NCBI RefSeq assembly: GCF_016598485.1
Contig: NZ_JAEMUW010000015.1
Span: forward strand, 124,001-188,000
Source: Micromonospora coerulea
GTDB taxonomy: Bacteria > Actinomycetota > Actinomycetes > Mycobacteriales > Micromonosporaceae
DNA: 64,000 bases
Reading direction: 5' to 3'
This document shows positions 1-8,472 of this stretch, piece after piece (positions within the stretch are counted from its first letter, which is position 1; the number at the start of each line of letters is the position of its first letter). A model generated the notes under the pieces. The model was not told the DNA's origin and made no database searches. It was given only the letters and a program-made list of their open reading frames with translations. Made by a program: the position numbers and the translations under genes.

Positions 1-880
1 GTTCGAACACCCGGGAGCGTTCCCCCGCCGGGATACCCTCGCCCTCGTCGCTGACCTCGACGTGCAGCTGCCCGGACCGCTCCTCGGCGGCGACGAGCAC
101 GGTCCCGCCGGGCGGGCTGTGCCGGGCGGCGTTGTCGAGCAGATTGGCGAAGACCTGGTGCAGCCGCCACGGGTCGGCGTGCACGGTCAGCGGGGCGGCC
201 GGCGGCCGGAGTCGGAACTGGACGTCCTGCCCGGTGCCGGCGGCCGTCGCGGCGGCGTGCTCCACCGCCTCGTCGAGGAAGTCGGCGACATCCATCCGGA
301 CCCGGCGCAGTGGCACCACGCCGGCGTCGAGCCGGGACAGGTCGAGCAGGTCGGCGACGAGGTGCCCGAGCCGTTCGGTCTGGGTGAGCGCGGCGCGCAG
401 CGCCGCCGGCTCCGGGGTGGCGACCCCGTCGACCAGGTTCTCCAACACGCCCTGCAGGGCGCTGATCGGCGTACGCAACTCGTGCGAGACGTTCGCGATC
501 AGCTCGCGCCGGCGCTGGTCGGCGGCGGCCAGGTCGGCGGCCATCTTGTTGAACGCCTGGGCCAGCTCGCCCACCTCGTCGCGGGAGGTGGCCCGCACCC
601 GGCGGGTGTAGTCGCCCCGGGCCATCGCCCCGGCGGCGGCGGTCATCTCGCGCAGCGGGGAGGTCATGCCGTGGGCGAGCACCTGGGCGGTCAGCAGGGC
701 GATGCCGATGGCGGTCAGCGCCGTGCCCGGCGGGAGCCAGCCGACGCCGTACCAGAAGTAGCCGACGGCGACCGCCCAGGAGGCGACCAGCAGGACGCCG
801 AGCTTCATCTTGATCGAGCGGACCGGATCGAGCGGTCGGGGCAGCACGCGGTTCAACCAGTCCACCAGGCGGCTGGTCAC
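1..880 (-). CDS. Sensor histidine kinase (HAMP-HisKA-HATPase), 3' end outside window
   Basis: Membrane sensor kinase that would phosphorylate the response regulator encoded just upstream. The GTG start at 880 overlaps the regulator's TGA (GTGA), so the pair is translationally coupled. The protein has two N-terminal hydrophobic segments (about residues 22-67) with almost no extracellular loop, then a HAMP linker, the H-box VSHELRTP with the phosphoacceptor His, and an N-box with LLDNAARHSPPGG. The G1 box begins at SDEGEGIP and the gene then leaves the window at about residue 293. The tiny extracytoplasmic part suggests sensing within or at the membrane. Family certain, signal unknown. Confidence 0.93.
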   Translation of the reverse strand, partial: MTSRLVDWLNRVLPRPLDPVRSIKMKLGVLLVASWAVAVGYFWYGVGWLPPGTALTAIGIALLTAQVLAHGMTSPLREMTAAAGAMARGDYTRRVRATSRDEVGELAQAFNKMAADLAAADQRRRELIANVSHELRTPISALQGVLENLVDGVATPEPAALRAALTQTERLGHLVADLLDLSRLDAGVVPLRRVRMDVADFLDEAVEHAAATAAGTGQDVQFRLRPPAAPLTVHADPWRLHQVFANLLDNAARHSPPGGTVLVAAEERSGQLHVEVSDEGEGIPAGERSRVFE

Positions 881-1554
881 GCCGGCACCTCCAGCGCGTA
901 TCCGACGCCGTGCACCGTCCGGATGAGGTCCGCGCCGAGCTTGCGGCGCAGCGCCTTGACGTGGCTGTCGACCGTACGGGTGCCCGCACCGTCGGCCCAG
1001 CCCCACACGTCGGCGAGCAGCCGCTCCCGGGGCAGCACCGTGCGCGGCCGGCCGGCCAGGTGCACCAGCAGGTCGAACTCAGTGGGGGTCAGGTGCACCT
1101 CGGCGCCGTCCTTGACCACCCGCCGCTCCGCCGGGCTGATCTCGATGTCGCCTAGTCGCAAGGTGGTCGGCGGGGCGGTCGTCGCCCGCTCCACCCGGCG
1201 CAGCAGCACGTGCACCCGGGCCGCCAGCTCGCGCATGGAGAACGGCTTGGTCAGGTAGTCGTCCGCACCGACCGCCAACCCGACCAGCAGGTCGGTCTCG
1301 TCGTCCCGGGCGGTGAGCATCAGCACCGGCACCGGGCGGTCGGCCTGGATCCGCCGGCACACCTCCAGCCCGTCGAAGCCGGGCAGCATCACGTCGAGGA
1401 CGACGAGATCGTGCTGCCCGGCCCGGAACCGGTCGACGGCGCTCGGGCCGTCCCCGGCGATGTCCACCGTGAAGCCCTCGGCATGCAGGCGGGCGGCGAC
1501 CGACTCGGCGATGGTTCGTTCGTCCTCGACCACCAGTACCCGGCGTTCCTTCAT
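877..1554 (-). CDS. OmpR/PhoB-family response regulator
   Basis: DNA-binding response regulator of 225 aa, partner of the overlapping kinase. The receiver domain (about residues 1-115) shows the acidic pair VEDE, the phospho-acceptor Asp in LVVLDVMLPG and the conserved Lys in YLTKPF. The C-terminal winged helix (about 130-225) has the typical TPTEFDLL and ending TVHGVGYALE. The ATG at 1554 (MKERRVLVVEDE) is preferred because the receiver fold starts there; an in-frame start at 1608 would add a non-homologous leader. DnaA-box-like 9-mers lie directly upstream. Confidence 0.93.
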   Translation of the reverse strand: MKERRVLVVEDERTIAESVAARLHAEGFTVDIAGDGPSAVDRFRAGQHDLVVLDVMLPGFDGLEVCRRIQADRPVPVLMLTARDDETDLLVGLAVGADDYLTKPFSMRELAARVHVLLRRVERATTAPPTTLRLGDIEISPAERRVVKDGAEVHLTPTEFDLLVHLAGRPRTVLPRERLLADVWGWADGAGTRTVDSHVKALRRKLGADLIRTVHGVGYALEVPA

Positions 1555-1599
1555 GGCGTCCGACTGTAGGGACCCGCCGTGGAGATCGGTGGCTCGCCT

Positions 1600-1672
1600 T
1601 GTGAACAACCTGTGGAGAACGCCTCACGCCTGTGGATAACCCGGTGGATGAGCGGGAGCTAGTTGTGGACGA
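1600..1672 (+). promoter_or_regulatory. Cluster of four DnaA-box-like 9-mers
   Basis: Four same-orientation 9-mers, each one base from TGTGGACAA (reverse complement of the actinobacterial DnaA box TTGTCCACA): TGTGAACAA 1600-1608, TGTGGAGAA 1611-1619, TGTGGATAA 1631-1639 and TGTGGACGA 1664-1672. The third is also a perfect enterobacterial box. They fill the gap between the response regulator and the DUF5701-like gene. No dnaA or dnaN is nearby, so this is not read as oriC. Confidence 0.5.
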
Positions 1673-1686
1673 CTACCAGGACGCGC

Positions 1687-2385
1687 TCAATCCAGGCCGA
1701 GCCGGACCGGGTGGGCCGTCGCGGAGCCGAGCCAGGTGTGCGGGTTGCCGTACCAGCACCAGCCGAGCTTCGGCGCGCCCTGGCTGATCCAGAGCGCCGG
1801 CACCCGCTTGTCGCCGCACCGGGACCCGACCAGCGAGAAGCACCGGTTCGACGCGAGCGCGGCCGGGTGCTGGGTGACGAAAGCGATCCCCTCGTCGATG
1901 GTGAGCGGCAGCCGGCCCTGGGCGCTCATTCCCTCCATCGCGGCGGCGGGCGCCAGGTTGCGGAACTCCTCGCCCCGTTCCACGTCGAAGACCAGGTACG
2001 CCGGGCCGGCCGGTACCTCCAGCTCCTTGATCGGGTCGAACCTCGGCAGGTCGCCCGCGGGGAAGTTGCGGTCGAGGAAGCCGGGCTTGCGCTTGCCGGC
2101 CAGTGTGGTGAGCCCGAGCCGCGGCTCGACGGGCACCAGGTCGCGGGTGACCACCAGCAGGAACGGCACCCGGGCCTCGGTCGGCGGCCGGTGCCCGGCA
2201 CTCCCGGGCGGGCCGGCGACGGCCGCCGCGCGGAGCGGGGTGACCAGCGCGGTGAAGTCCTCCTCGGTGCGCCCGGCCAGCTTCGGGTAGCCGAGCCGGA
2301 GCAGCGTCTGGACCTGGCGGTCGAACTCGGCTCCGGCGTCGAACGGGTCGGTGGTGACGGCGGTGGTGGACGGGGATTCGGACAC
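1687..2385 (-). CDS. DUF5701-like protein, function unknown
   Basis: Soluble 232-aa protein without signal peptide or membrane segment. It resembles the actinobacterial DUF5701 family from memory: an N-terminal helical part with QTLLRLGYPKLAG, then a region of short strands with YLVFDVERGEEFRN and an end containing WCWYGNPHTWLGSA. The GTG at 2385 is chosen because GGAGG sits five bases upstream; an in-frame GTG at 2397 would swallow that ribosome site. A TACGAT -10 hexamer (2402-2407) overlapped by a perfect palindrome suggests a repressor controls it. No biochemical role is known to me. Confidence 0.7.
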   Translation of the reverse strand: MSESPSTTAVTTDPFDAGAEFDRQVQTLLRLGYPKLAGRTEEDFTALVTPLRAAAVAGPPGSAGHRPPTEARVPFLLVVTRDLVPVEPRLGLTTLAGKRKPGFLDRNFPAGDLPRFDPIKELEVPAGPAYLVFDVERGEEFRNLAPAAAMEGMSAQGRLPLTIDEGIAFVTQHPAALASNRCFSLVGSRCGDKRVPALWISQGAPKLGWCWYGNPHTWLGSATAHPVRLGLD

Positions 2386-2401
2386 GGCGACCTCCACGGG
2401 T

Positions 2402-2420
2402 ATCGTACGGCCTACCGTAC
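2402..2420 (-). promoter_or_regulatory. Promoter -10 overlapped by palindromic operator candidate
   Basis: On the minus strand the hexamer TACGAT (2402-2407) fits an actinobacterial -10 for the DUF5701-like gene. It overlaps the perfect inverted repeat GTACGG-CCTA-CCGTAC (2405-2420). A repressor bound here would block RNA polymerase. The cognate protein is not evident. Confidence 0.5.
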
Positions 2421-2451
2421 AGCGTACGTTGCCCGCGCGGTTATTCCCGGT

Positions 2452-3213
2452 TCAGCGATTCCAGTCCTGCTTCGCCGCCCGGACCAGCTTGTCCTTCAAC
2501 TCCCGGGTGTGCCGGCGGCTCACCGGCAGCTCGGTCCCGTCGATCACCACCACGTATCCGGAGTTGACCAGCCGCAGCTCCGCGATCAGCTTCAACTGCA
2601 CGAGATAGGACCGGTGGATTCGCACGAAACCGGCGTCCGCCCAGCGCTCGGCCAGGGTCGCCAGCGACACCCGGACCAGGTGCGAGCCGTCCGCGGTGTG
2701 CAGCCGGGCGTAGTCGCCCTGCGCCTCCACCCAGCGCACCGCCGACCGGGGCAGCATCCGGGTCGTTCCGGCCAGCTCGATCGGGATGGTCGGATCCTCC
2801 TCCGCCCGCGCCAGGGCCGCCGGATGCGACGGCACCACCCGGGAACCCATCACCCGGCGCAACGACTCGGCCAGCCGATCGGCGCGCACCGGCTTGCGCA
2901 CGTAGTCCGTCGCGCCGAGGTCGAAGGCGTCCACCGCGCCGTCGTCGTACGCGGTGACGAAGACGATCGCCGGCGGCCGGGCGAACCGGCGCAGCACCCG
3001 GGCCAGCTCCATCCCGTCCAGGCCGGGCATCCGGATGTCCAGGAAGACCACGTCCACGTCGCCGTCGCGGAGCACCCGCAGCGCCTCGGTGGCGTCGCCC
3101 GCCGTGTGCAGCCGGGCCACCCGCGGGTCGGCCCGCAGGTGGTACGCCAACTCGTCCAGCGCCGGCGGCTCGTCGTCCACCGCCAGCACCCGGAGAAATC
3201 CGGTCTGGTTCAT
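2452..3213 (-). CDS. LytTR-family response regulator
   Basis: Response regulator of 253 aa with an N-terminal receiver (AVDDEPPALDEL, phospho-Asp in VVFLDIRMPG, Lys in YVRKPV) and a C-terminal LytTR DNA-binding domain (VEAQGDYARLHT, FVRIHRSYLV, ELPVSRR). LytTR regulators often control surface polysaccharide, autolysis or nutrient-uptake genes. The ATG at 3213 overlaps the stop of the upstream kinase gene (ATGA), so the two are coupled. It lies close to the polysaccharide genes but faces away from them, so control of that locus is only a possibility. Confidence 0.93.
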   Translation of the reverse strand: MNQTGFLRVLAVDDEPPALDELAYHLRADPRVARLHTAGDATEALRVLRDGDVDVVFLDIRMPGLDGMELARVLRRFARPPAIVFVTAYDDGAVDAFDLGATDYVRKPVRADRLAESLRRVMGSRVVPSHPAALARAEEDPTIPIELAGTTRMLPRSAVRWVEAQGDYARLHTADGSHLVRVSLATLAERWADAGFVRIHRSYLVQLKLIAELRLVNSGYVVVIDGTELPVSRRHTRELKDKLVRAAKQDWNR

Positions 3214-4433
3214 GAGCTCGCCCGTACGCCGGGGTGGAACTTCGGCACCCGCATGCTCACCTTCGTACCGGAGCCGAGCCCCGTCTCCACGACCAGGCCG
3301 AACCGGTCCCCGAAGGCCGACCGGAGCCGCTCGTCGACGTTCGAGAGGCCGACGTGCTGGCCCGGGTCGTCGGCCGGGTCGCTGCCGGCGCCGGCCAGCT
3401 CGGCGATGCCGGCGGTCAGCGTCGTCGGATCCATCCCCACCCCGTCGTCCTCCACCGTGATGTGACACTCGGCACCCGCGTCCCGGGCCTCGATGCTCAC
3501 CATGCCGGTGCCCGGCTTGCGGGACAACCCGTGCCGGACGGCGTTCTCCACCAGCGGCTGGAGGCAGAGGAACGGCAGGGTGACCGGCAGCACCTCCGGG
3601 GCGATCTGCAGGCGCACCTGGAGCCGGTCACCGAACCGGGCCCGCTCGATGGTCAGGTAGCGGTCGATCGAGCGCAGCTCCTCGGCGAGGGTGGTGAACT
3701 CCCCGTGCGCCCGGAACGAGTAGCGGGTGAACTCGGCGAACTCCAGGATCAGCTCCCGGGCCCGCTCCGGGTCGGTCCGGACGAAGGAGCCGATCGCGGT
3801 CAGCGCGTTGTAGATGAAGTGCGGGCTGATCTGGGCGCGCAGCGCGCGTACCTCGGCCCGGGCCAGCCGCTCCCGGGACGAGTCCAGCTCGGCCAGGGCG
3901 AGCTGGTCACCGGCCCAGTGCGCGGTCTCCAGGGTGGCCTGCACCAGCCCGGGCGCCGGCTGGTCGTCGGCGATCGCCACCAGCGCCCCGACCACCCGGC
4001 CGTCGGCGCTCAGCGGCGCCACCACCGCCCCGCGCACCGGGCAGTCCACCAGGTCGCAGCGCAGTTCCGATTCCCGCAGCACGGTCGACCGGCCGGCGGT
4101 GGCCGCCCGCCGGGCCGCCGCGAGCAGTTGGTCGCCGTGGTGCGCGCCGCGCCCGTCGAGGGCGAGCAGCGCCTCCCGGTCCGTCAGGGCCAGCCCGGCC
4201 GCCCCCACCAGGGTCCGCAGATGCCGTACGGCCTTCGCGGCGCCCGCCGCGCTCAGCCCGCCGCGCAGCGGCTCGGCCGCCAGCCCGGCGGTGTGCAGCA
4301 CCTCGTAGGTGGCCCGCTGGGTGGCCGTGGCGATGCCCCGGCGGGCGCGCAGCCGCAGCACCGCCCAGAGCGCCGCGGCCAGCGCGGTGACCAGCGAGAC
4401 GACGCCGAACACGGCGGAGAGGTTGCCACCCAC
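3210..4433 (-). CDS. LytS/YpdB-partner type sensor histidine kinase
   Basis: Sensor kinase of 407 aa pairing with the LytTR regulator. One N-terminal membrane helix (about residues 6-25) is followed by a GAF-like cytoplasmic region (about 60-190), then the His_kinase box with phosphoacceptor in QISPHFIYNAL and an HATPase domain (PLVENAVRHGL, VEDDGVGMD). The GTG at 4433 is supported by AGGA seven bases upstream and by the hydrophobic helix that follows. A longer in-frame extension to 4613 would run antisense into the next gene and looks non-homologous. Confidence 0.9.
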   Translation of the reverse strand: MGGNLSAVFGVVSLVTALAAALWAVLRLRARRGIATATQRATYEVLHTAGLAAEPLRGGLSAAGAAKAVRHLRTLVGAAGLALTDREALLALDGRGAHHGDQLLAAARRAATAGRSTVLRESELRCDLVDCPVRGAVVAPLSADGRVVGALVAIADDQPAPGLVQATLETAHWAGDQLALAELDSSRERLARAEVRALRAQISPHFIYNALTAIGSFVRTDPERARELILEFAEFTRYSFRAHGEFTTLAEELRSIDRYLTIERARFGDRLQVRLQIAPEVLPVTLPFLCLQPLVENAVRHGLSRKPGTGMVSIEARDAGAECHITVEDDGVGMDPTTLTAGIAELAGAGSDPADDPGQHVGLSNVDERLRSAFGDRFGLVVETGLGSGTKVSMRVPKFHPGVRASS

Positions 4434-4465
4434 GCAGGCATCCTGACGGGTGGCGACCGTCAGCG

Positions 4466-6028
4466 CTAGTACGCGCCCTTGCGGGCGAGCACCACGCCCA
4501 CCGTGCGCCACAGGATGCTCAGGTCGTACGCCAGCGACCAGTTGTCGACGTAGTAGAGGTCCAGCCGGACCGCCTCGTCCCAGGACAGATCGGAGCGGCC
4601 GGAGACCTGCCACAGCCCGGTCATGCCCGGCCGGACCAGCAACCGGCGGCGCACGTCACCGAGGAAGTCACCGTCGTCGGCGGGGAGCGGACGGGGCCCG
4701 ACCAGGGACATCTCGCCCCAGAGCACGTTGATCAGCTGGGGCAGCTCGTCCAGCGAGGAGGCGCGCAGGAAGCGGCCCACCGGGAAGACCCGCGGGTCCT
4801 CCTTCATCTTGAACAGCATGCCGTCGGTCTCGTTCTGGTCGACCAGGCCGGCCAGCCGCTCCTCGGCGTCGACGTACATGGTGCGGAACTTCCAGACCCG
4901 GAAGGTCCGCCCCTCGTGGCCGACCCGGGGCTGGCGGAAGAAGACCGGACCGGGGTCGGAGATCCGGATGGCGATGGCGACGGCCAGGAAGAGCGGGGTC
5001 AGCAGCAGCAGGCCCAGCCCGGCGGCGACCCGGTCCAGCAGGTTCTTCACCAGCAGCGCCGGGCCCGAGAGGGTCGGCTCCTCGACGTACAGCAGCGGCA
5101 GGCCCTCGATGGGGCGGATGTGCACTCGGGGGCCGGCGATGTCGGTGAGCTGCGGGGCGACCACCAGGTCGACCCCGGAGCCCTCCAGTTGCCAGGCCAG
5201 CCGGCGCAGTTCGCCGGGCTCGGCGCTGGCCGAGCCGCAGACGGCGATGGTGTCCCCGCCGACCTCCCGGACCAGGGCGAGCACGTCCCGGCCGGCGTAG
5301 ACCGGCACCGGGGTCTCCATGCCGCGGGCCGCGGCGTACCCGTCGGTGATGTGGATGGCCACCGGCACCAGCCCGGCGTCCGGGTTGCGGGTGACCGCGG
5401 TGTAGACCTCCAGCGTCTCCGGCAGGGTGCCCACCAGCACCATCCGGTGCCCGGCCTGTCCGGCCAGGCGGCGGACCAGGTGTAGCACGAACCGGGCCAT
5501 GAAACGGCCGAACAGGATCAGCAGCAGCGCCCCGAGCAGGGCGGTGCCGACCGTCCACCGGGACAGCTCGGTCTTCGTCGCGAAGGCGATGAAGGAGACT
5601 GTGGCGGCGACCGCCACCCCACCCCGGACCACCCGCTTGAACTCGTCCGGGCCGAGCCCCAGGTAACGCCGGTCGTACGCCCGGTTGCCCCACAGGATGA
5701 TCAGCCAACCGAGGGGCAGCAGCAGGAACGAGACGGTGTGGAACCAGGTGGGATCCTCCTTGGTGCCGGAGAAACCCGAGGCGGCCTGGTCGAAGGTCCG
5801 GATGGCGATGAAGCTCGCCAGTGCCGCCGAGCCGTAGTCGAGCAGCAGCAGCATCGCGATGTAGGGGCGGTGCCAGCGGGAGACGCGGCGGCGGGCACGG
5901 GCCCACGCCGACCGGGGTACGCCGTTGTGCGACGGCGGAGTCGGCGGCTGGATCTCGAAGCTGTCGACGTGCCGCACGCTCTTGCTCCGGCCTGTGTTGG
6001 TTACCGGGCGCTGGAGGCTTGTCGTCAC
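4466..6028 (-). CDS. Polyprenyl-phosphate sugar-1-phosphate transferase (initiating enzyme)
   Basis: Initiates repeat-unit synthesis by moving a sugar-1-phosphate from a nucleotide sugar onto the lipid carrier. It has 520 aa: about four N-terminal membrane helices (residues 55-175), a CoA-binding-like middle domain, a fifth hydrophobic stretch (LDRVAAGLGLLLLTPLF) and the catalytic C-terminal domain. The bacterial sugar transferase signature is clear (DPGPVFFRQPRVG, WKFRTMY, SLDELPQL, VGPRPL, GLWQVSGRS). The GTG at 6028 follows a GAGG-rich leader. It stands alone but belongs functionally with the polymerase, flippase and chain-length genes further right. Confidence 0.95.
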   Translation of the reverse strand: MTTSLQRPVTNTGRSKSVRHVDSFEIQPPTPPSHNGVPRSAWARARRRVSRWHRPYIAMLLLLDYGSAALASFIAIRTFDQAASGFSGTKEDPTWFHTVSFLLLPLGWLIILWGNRAYDRRYLGLGPDEFKRVVRGGVAVAATVSFIAFATKTELSRWTVGTALLGALLLILFGRFMARFVLHLVRRLAGQAGHRMVLVGTLPETLEVYTAVTRNPDAGLVPVAIHITDGYAAARGMETPVPVYAGRDVLALVREVGGDTIAVCGSASAEPGELRRLAWQLEGSGVDLVVAPQLTDIAGPRVHIRPIEGLPLLYVEEPTLSGPALLVKNLLDRVAAGLGLLLLTPLFLAVAIAIRISDPGPVFFRQPRVGHEGRTFRVWKFRTMYVDAEERLAGLVDQNETDGMLFKMKEDPRVFPVGRFLRASSLDELPQLINVLWGEMSLVGPRPLPADDGDFLGDVRRRLLVRPGMTGLWQVSGRSDLSWDEAVRLDLYYVDNWSLAYDLSILWRTVGVVLARKGAY

Positions 6029-6304
6029 CTCAACCCATGTCCTCCCGCATGACTCGCGCCCTCACTCGCCGTGAGGGCCCGGGTCGCCCACCGTTCCAGT
6101 CTCCCACGCGGGTTCCGGGTCGGACGGCGACCCGAAGGACAACCCGCCCGGTGGTGCCTGCTTGGGATCCGGCCGGCTCCGCACCAGTTTCGAAGCCGGG
6201 GACCGAGCCACTATACCGATGGATGGCGGCACCGGTAGAGCCGCGGACCGGGAGGTTCGGCGCGCCCGGGCCGATTCCTCTCCGTAATCGGAAAGTGTCG
6301 TTAC
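6029..6304. other. Intergenic region between glycosylase and sugar transferase
   Basis: This 276-base gap should hold the promoter of the sugar transferase. A minus-strand open frame across it has no recognisable protein features. No operator or hairpin stands out. Confidence 0.4.
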
Positions 6305-7165
6305 TCACCGTACGAGTCGGGACAACCGACGGTCAGCCAGCGGCTTGCCGCCGGTCTGGCAGGTGGGGCAGTACTGGAGGCTGGAGTCGGCGAAGGAGAC
6401 CTCCCGCACGGTGTCCCCGCAAACCGGGCAGGGCAGCCCCGTCCGGGCGTGCACCTTCAGCCCGGAGCGCTTCTCGCCCTTCAGCTCCGCGGCCCGCTGA
6501 CCCATCGACCGCTGCACCGCGTCGCCGAGCACCGCCCGGGTCGCCGCGTGCAGGGTGGCCAGCTGGTCGTCGGTCAACCGGTCGGTGATCGCGAACGGCG
6601 ACAGCTTCGCGGCATGCAGGATCTCGTCCGAGTACGCGTTGCCGACCCCGGCCAGCACCGACTGGTCGGTCAGCACCCCCTTGACCTGGCCGCGCCGGCT
6701 GCGCAGCCGTTCGGCGAAGGTGGGCAGGTCGGCCCGGAGCGCGTCCGGGCCCAGCTTCGCCACCCCGGGCACCTCGGCCGGATCCGTCACCAGGTAGGCG
6801 GCCAGCTTCTTCTGCGTGCCGGCCTCGGTCAGGTCGAAGCCGGAGCCGTCGTCGAGGCGTACCCGCAGGGCGACCGGGCCCTTGCCGGGGCGCAGCGGCG
6901 CCGTGGACGGGAACGCCTCCCGGTAGTGCAGCCAGCCGGCCCGGGCCAGGTGCACCACCAGGTGCAGGCCGCCGTCGAAGAGCACGTCGAGGAACTTGCC
7001 GTGCCGGCCGGCGTCCACCACCGGCCGGCCGGCCACCGCGCTCGGCGCCGGGTCGTACGTCTTCAGGGCGCTGATCGCGGCGACCTCGATCCGGTCGACC
7101 CGCCGGCCCACCGCGCGCTCACGCAGGTATCCGGCGAGCGCTTCCACCTCCGGAAGTTCGGGCAT
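6305..7165 (-). CDS. Fpg/Nei-family DNA glycosylase/AP lyase
   Basis: Base-excision repair enzyme for oxidised bases, 286 aa. The mature N-terminus PELPEVEAL carries the catalytic Pro and Glu, GRHGKFLDV carries the conserved Lys of the Fpg core, and the helix-two-turns-helix region contains AGVGNAYSDEIL. The C-terminal zinc finger has four cysteines (CPVCG and CPTCQ). The ATG at 7165 is fixed by the obligatory N-terminus. Divergent from the next glycosyltransferase by only 24 bases, so its mRNA is probably leaderless (TACCGT six bases before ATG). It may be a paralogue rather than the main MutM. Confidence 0.93.
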   Translation of the reverse strand: MPELPEVEALAGYLRERAVGRRVDRIEVAAISALKTYDPAPSAVAGRPVVDAGRHGKFLDVLFDGGLHLVVHLARAGWLHYREAFPSTAPLRPGKGPVALRVRLDDGSGFDLTEAGTQKKLAAYLVTDPAEVPGVAKLGPDALRADLPTFAERLRSRRGQVKGVLTDQSVLAGVGNAYSDEILHAAKLSPFAITDRLTDDQLATLHAATRAVLGDAVQRSMGQRAAELKGEKRSGLKVHARTGLPCPVCGDTVREVSFADSSLQYCPTCQTGGKPLADRRLSRLVR

Positions 7166-7189
7166 CACACAACGGTAGCCTTCTTTCTC
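7166..7189. promoter_or_regulatory. Divergent, overlapping leaderless promoters
   Basis: Only 24 bases separate two divergent start codons. A minus-strand -10 hexamer TACCGT (7172-7177) lies six bases before the glycosylase ATG. A plus-strand hexamer TAGCCT (7176-7181) lies eight bases before the glycosyltransferase GTG. The two hexamers share bases 7176-7177. Neither gene has room for a ribosome site. Confidence 0.55.
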
Positions 7190-8458
7190 GTGAGAATCGT
7201 GGTGGCACACAACCGGTACCGGGAAGCCCAACCCTCCGGCGAGAACACCATCGTCGACGCGGAGATCGCCCAGCTGACCGCGGCCGGGGTGGAGGTGCTG
7301 CCCTTCATCCGCAGCTCCGACGAGATCCCGACGATGCCGAAGACGGCGAAGGCGTTGCTGCCGATCTCGCCGATCTACGCGCCCCGCGCCCAGCAGGAGC
7401 TGAGCCGGCTGCTCACCGAGCACCGGCCGGACGTGCTGCACCTGCACAACCCGTACCCGCTGCTCTCGCCCTGGGTGGTGCGGACTGCGCACAAGCACGG
7501 CGTACCGGTGGTGCAGACGGTGCACAACTACCGGCAGGTCTGCTCCTCCGGGCTGTACTTCCGCGACGGCGTGATCTGCCAGGACTGCCGGGGCCGGGCG
7601 CTGGGCGTGCCGGCGATCGTGCACCGCTGCTACCGGGGCTCGCGGGCGCAGAGCGCGCTGATGGCCACCACCCTCGCCGTGCACCGGCCGACCTGGAAGT
7701 CGGTCGACCGGTTCATCGCGCTCACCACGGCGGTCGCCGACCACCTGCGCGACTACGGCATCCCGGACGAGCGCATCGTGGTCAAGCCGAATGCCATCCC
7801 CGACCCCGGGCAGCCCGCCCCGGTCGGCGAGGGTTTCCTCTTCCTCGGTCGGCTCTCCCCGGAGAAGGGCCTCGATCTGTTGCTGGACGCGTGGCGCCGG
7901 CACCCGGAGGGGGCGCTCGGCCAGCTGCGGATCGCCGGCGACGGGGAACTGCGCCCCCTGGTCGAGGCGGCGGCCGCCGAACGCGCCGACGTCACCTTCC
8001 TGGGCCCGCTGGACCGGGCCGGGGTGCGGGCCGCGCTGGACGACAGCGCCGTGGTGCTGGCGACCTCCACCTGGCACGACGTGCTGCCCACTGTGATCAT
8101 CGAGGCGCTGGCCAGCGGGCGGCCGGTGCTCGGCACCGCGCTCGGCGGCATCCCGTACCTGGTCGGCGCGGACACCCCCCGCGAGCCCGCCGGCACCGGC
8201 CCGGCCGCCGTCGCCTCCGCCGTCCCCGGGGACGGCCGGGTCGCCCCGCCGGCCGGGATCGAGGCGGGCGAGGCCGGCTGGGTCGTGGCCCCGGAGCCGG
8301 CCGCGCTGGCCGCCGCCCTGCCCGTGGCCCGGGCCGGGGCCGCCGCGCTGGCGCCGGCCGCCCGGGCCCGCTACGAGCGCACCTTCCACCCCGACGTGGT
8401 CACCAAGCAGCTCATCGACATCTACGCGGGGGTGGCCCGCACTGCGCGCCCCACCTGA
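7190..8458 (+). CDS. GT4-family glycosyltransferase
   Basis: Retaining GT-B glycosyltransferase of 422 aa using a nucleotide sugar, probably building the lipid-linked repeat unit. The N-terminal acceptor domain shows the LHLHNPYPLLSP and TVHNYR regions. The C-terminal donor domain has GRLSPEKGLDLLLDAW and the EX7E-like segment IIEALASGRPVLGTALGGIP. GTG 7190 is chosen because RIVVAHN is the canonical first strand; the open frame upstream is antisense to the glycosylase. A cysteine-bearing insert (VICQDC) is unusual but seen in some GT4 enzymes. Confidence 0.9.
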   Translation: MRIVVAHNRYREAQPSGENTIVDAEIAQLTAAGVEVLPFIRSSDEIPTMPKTAKALLPISPIYAPRAQQELSRLLTEHRPDVLHLHNPYPLLSPWVVRTAHKHGVPVVQTVHNYRQVCSSGLYFRDGVICQDCRGRALGVPAIVHRCYRGSRAQSALMATTLAVHRPTWKSVDRFIALTTAVADHLRDYGIPDERIVVKPNAIPDPGQPAPVGEGFLFLGRLSPEKGLDLLLDAWRRHPEGALGQLRIAGDGELRPLVEAAAAERADVTFLGPLDRAGVRAALDDSAVVLATSTWHDVLPTVIIEALASGRPVLGTALGGIPYLVGADTPREPAGTGPAAVASAVPGDGRVAPPAGIEAGEAGWVVAPEPAALAAALPVARAGAAALAPAARARYERTFHPDVVTKQLIDIYAGVARTARPT

Positions 8459-8472
8459 CCCGTCCGGGTCAG
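8455..8472. terminator. Short hairpin between convergent genes
   Basis: CTGACCC-GTCC-GGGTCAG hairpin that contains or touches the stop codons of both convergent genes. No T-run, as usual in high-GC actinomycetes. Confidence 0.5.

Noticed and set aside
62..1258. Long plus-strand frame over the two-component genes
   Set aside because: Shadow of the real minus-strand kinase and regulator; Arg/Gly/His-rich with no fold motifs.
1600..1672. Chromosome origin
   Set aside because: Only four imperfect boxes, and dnaA, dnaN or other origin neighbours are absent.
6030..6308. 92-codon minus-strand frame after the DNA glycosylase gene
   Set aside because: No motif, no ribosome site, composition of intergenic DNA; it would fill the only promoter space of the sugar transferase.
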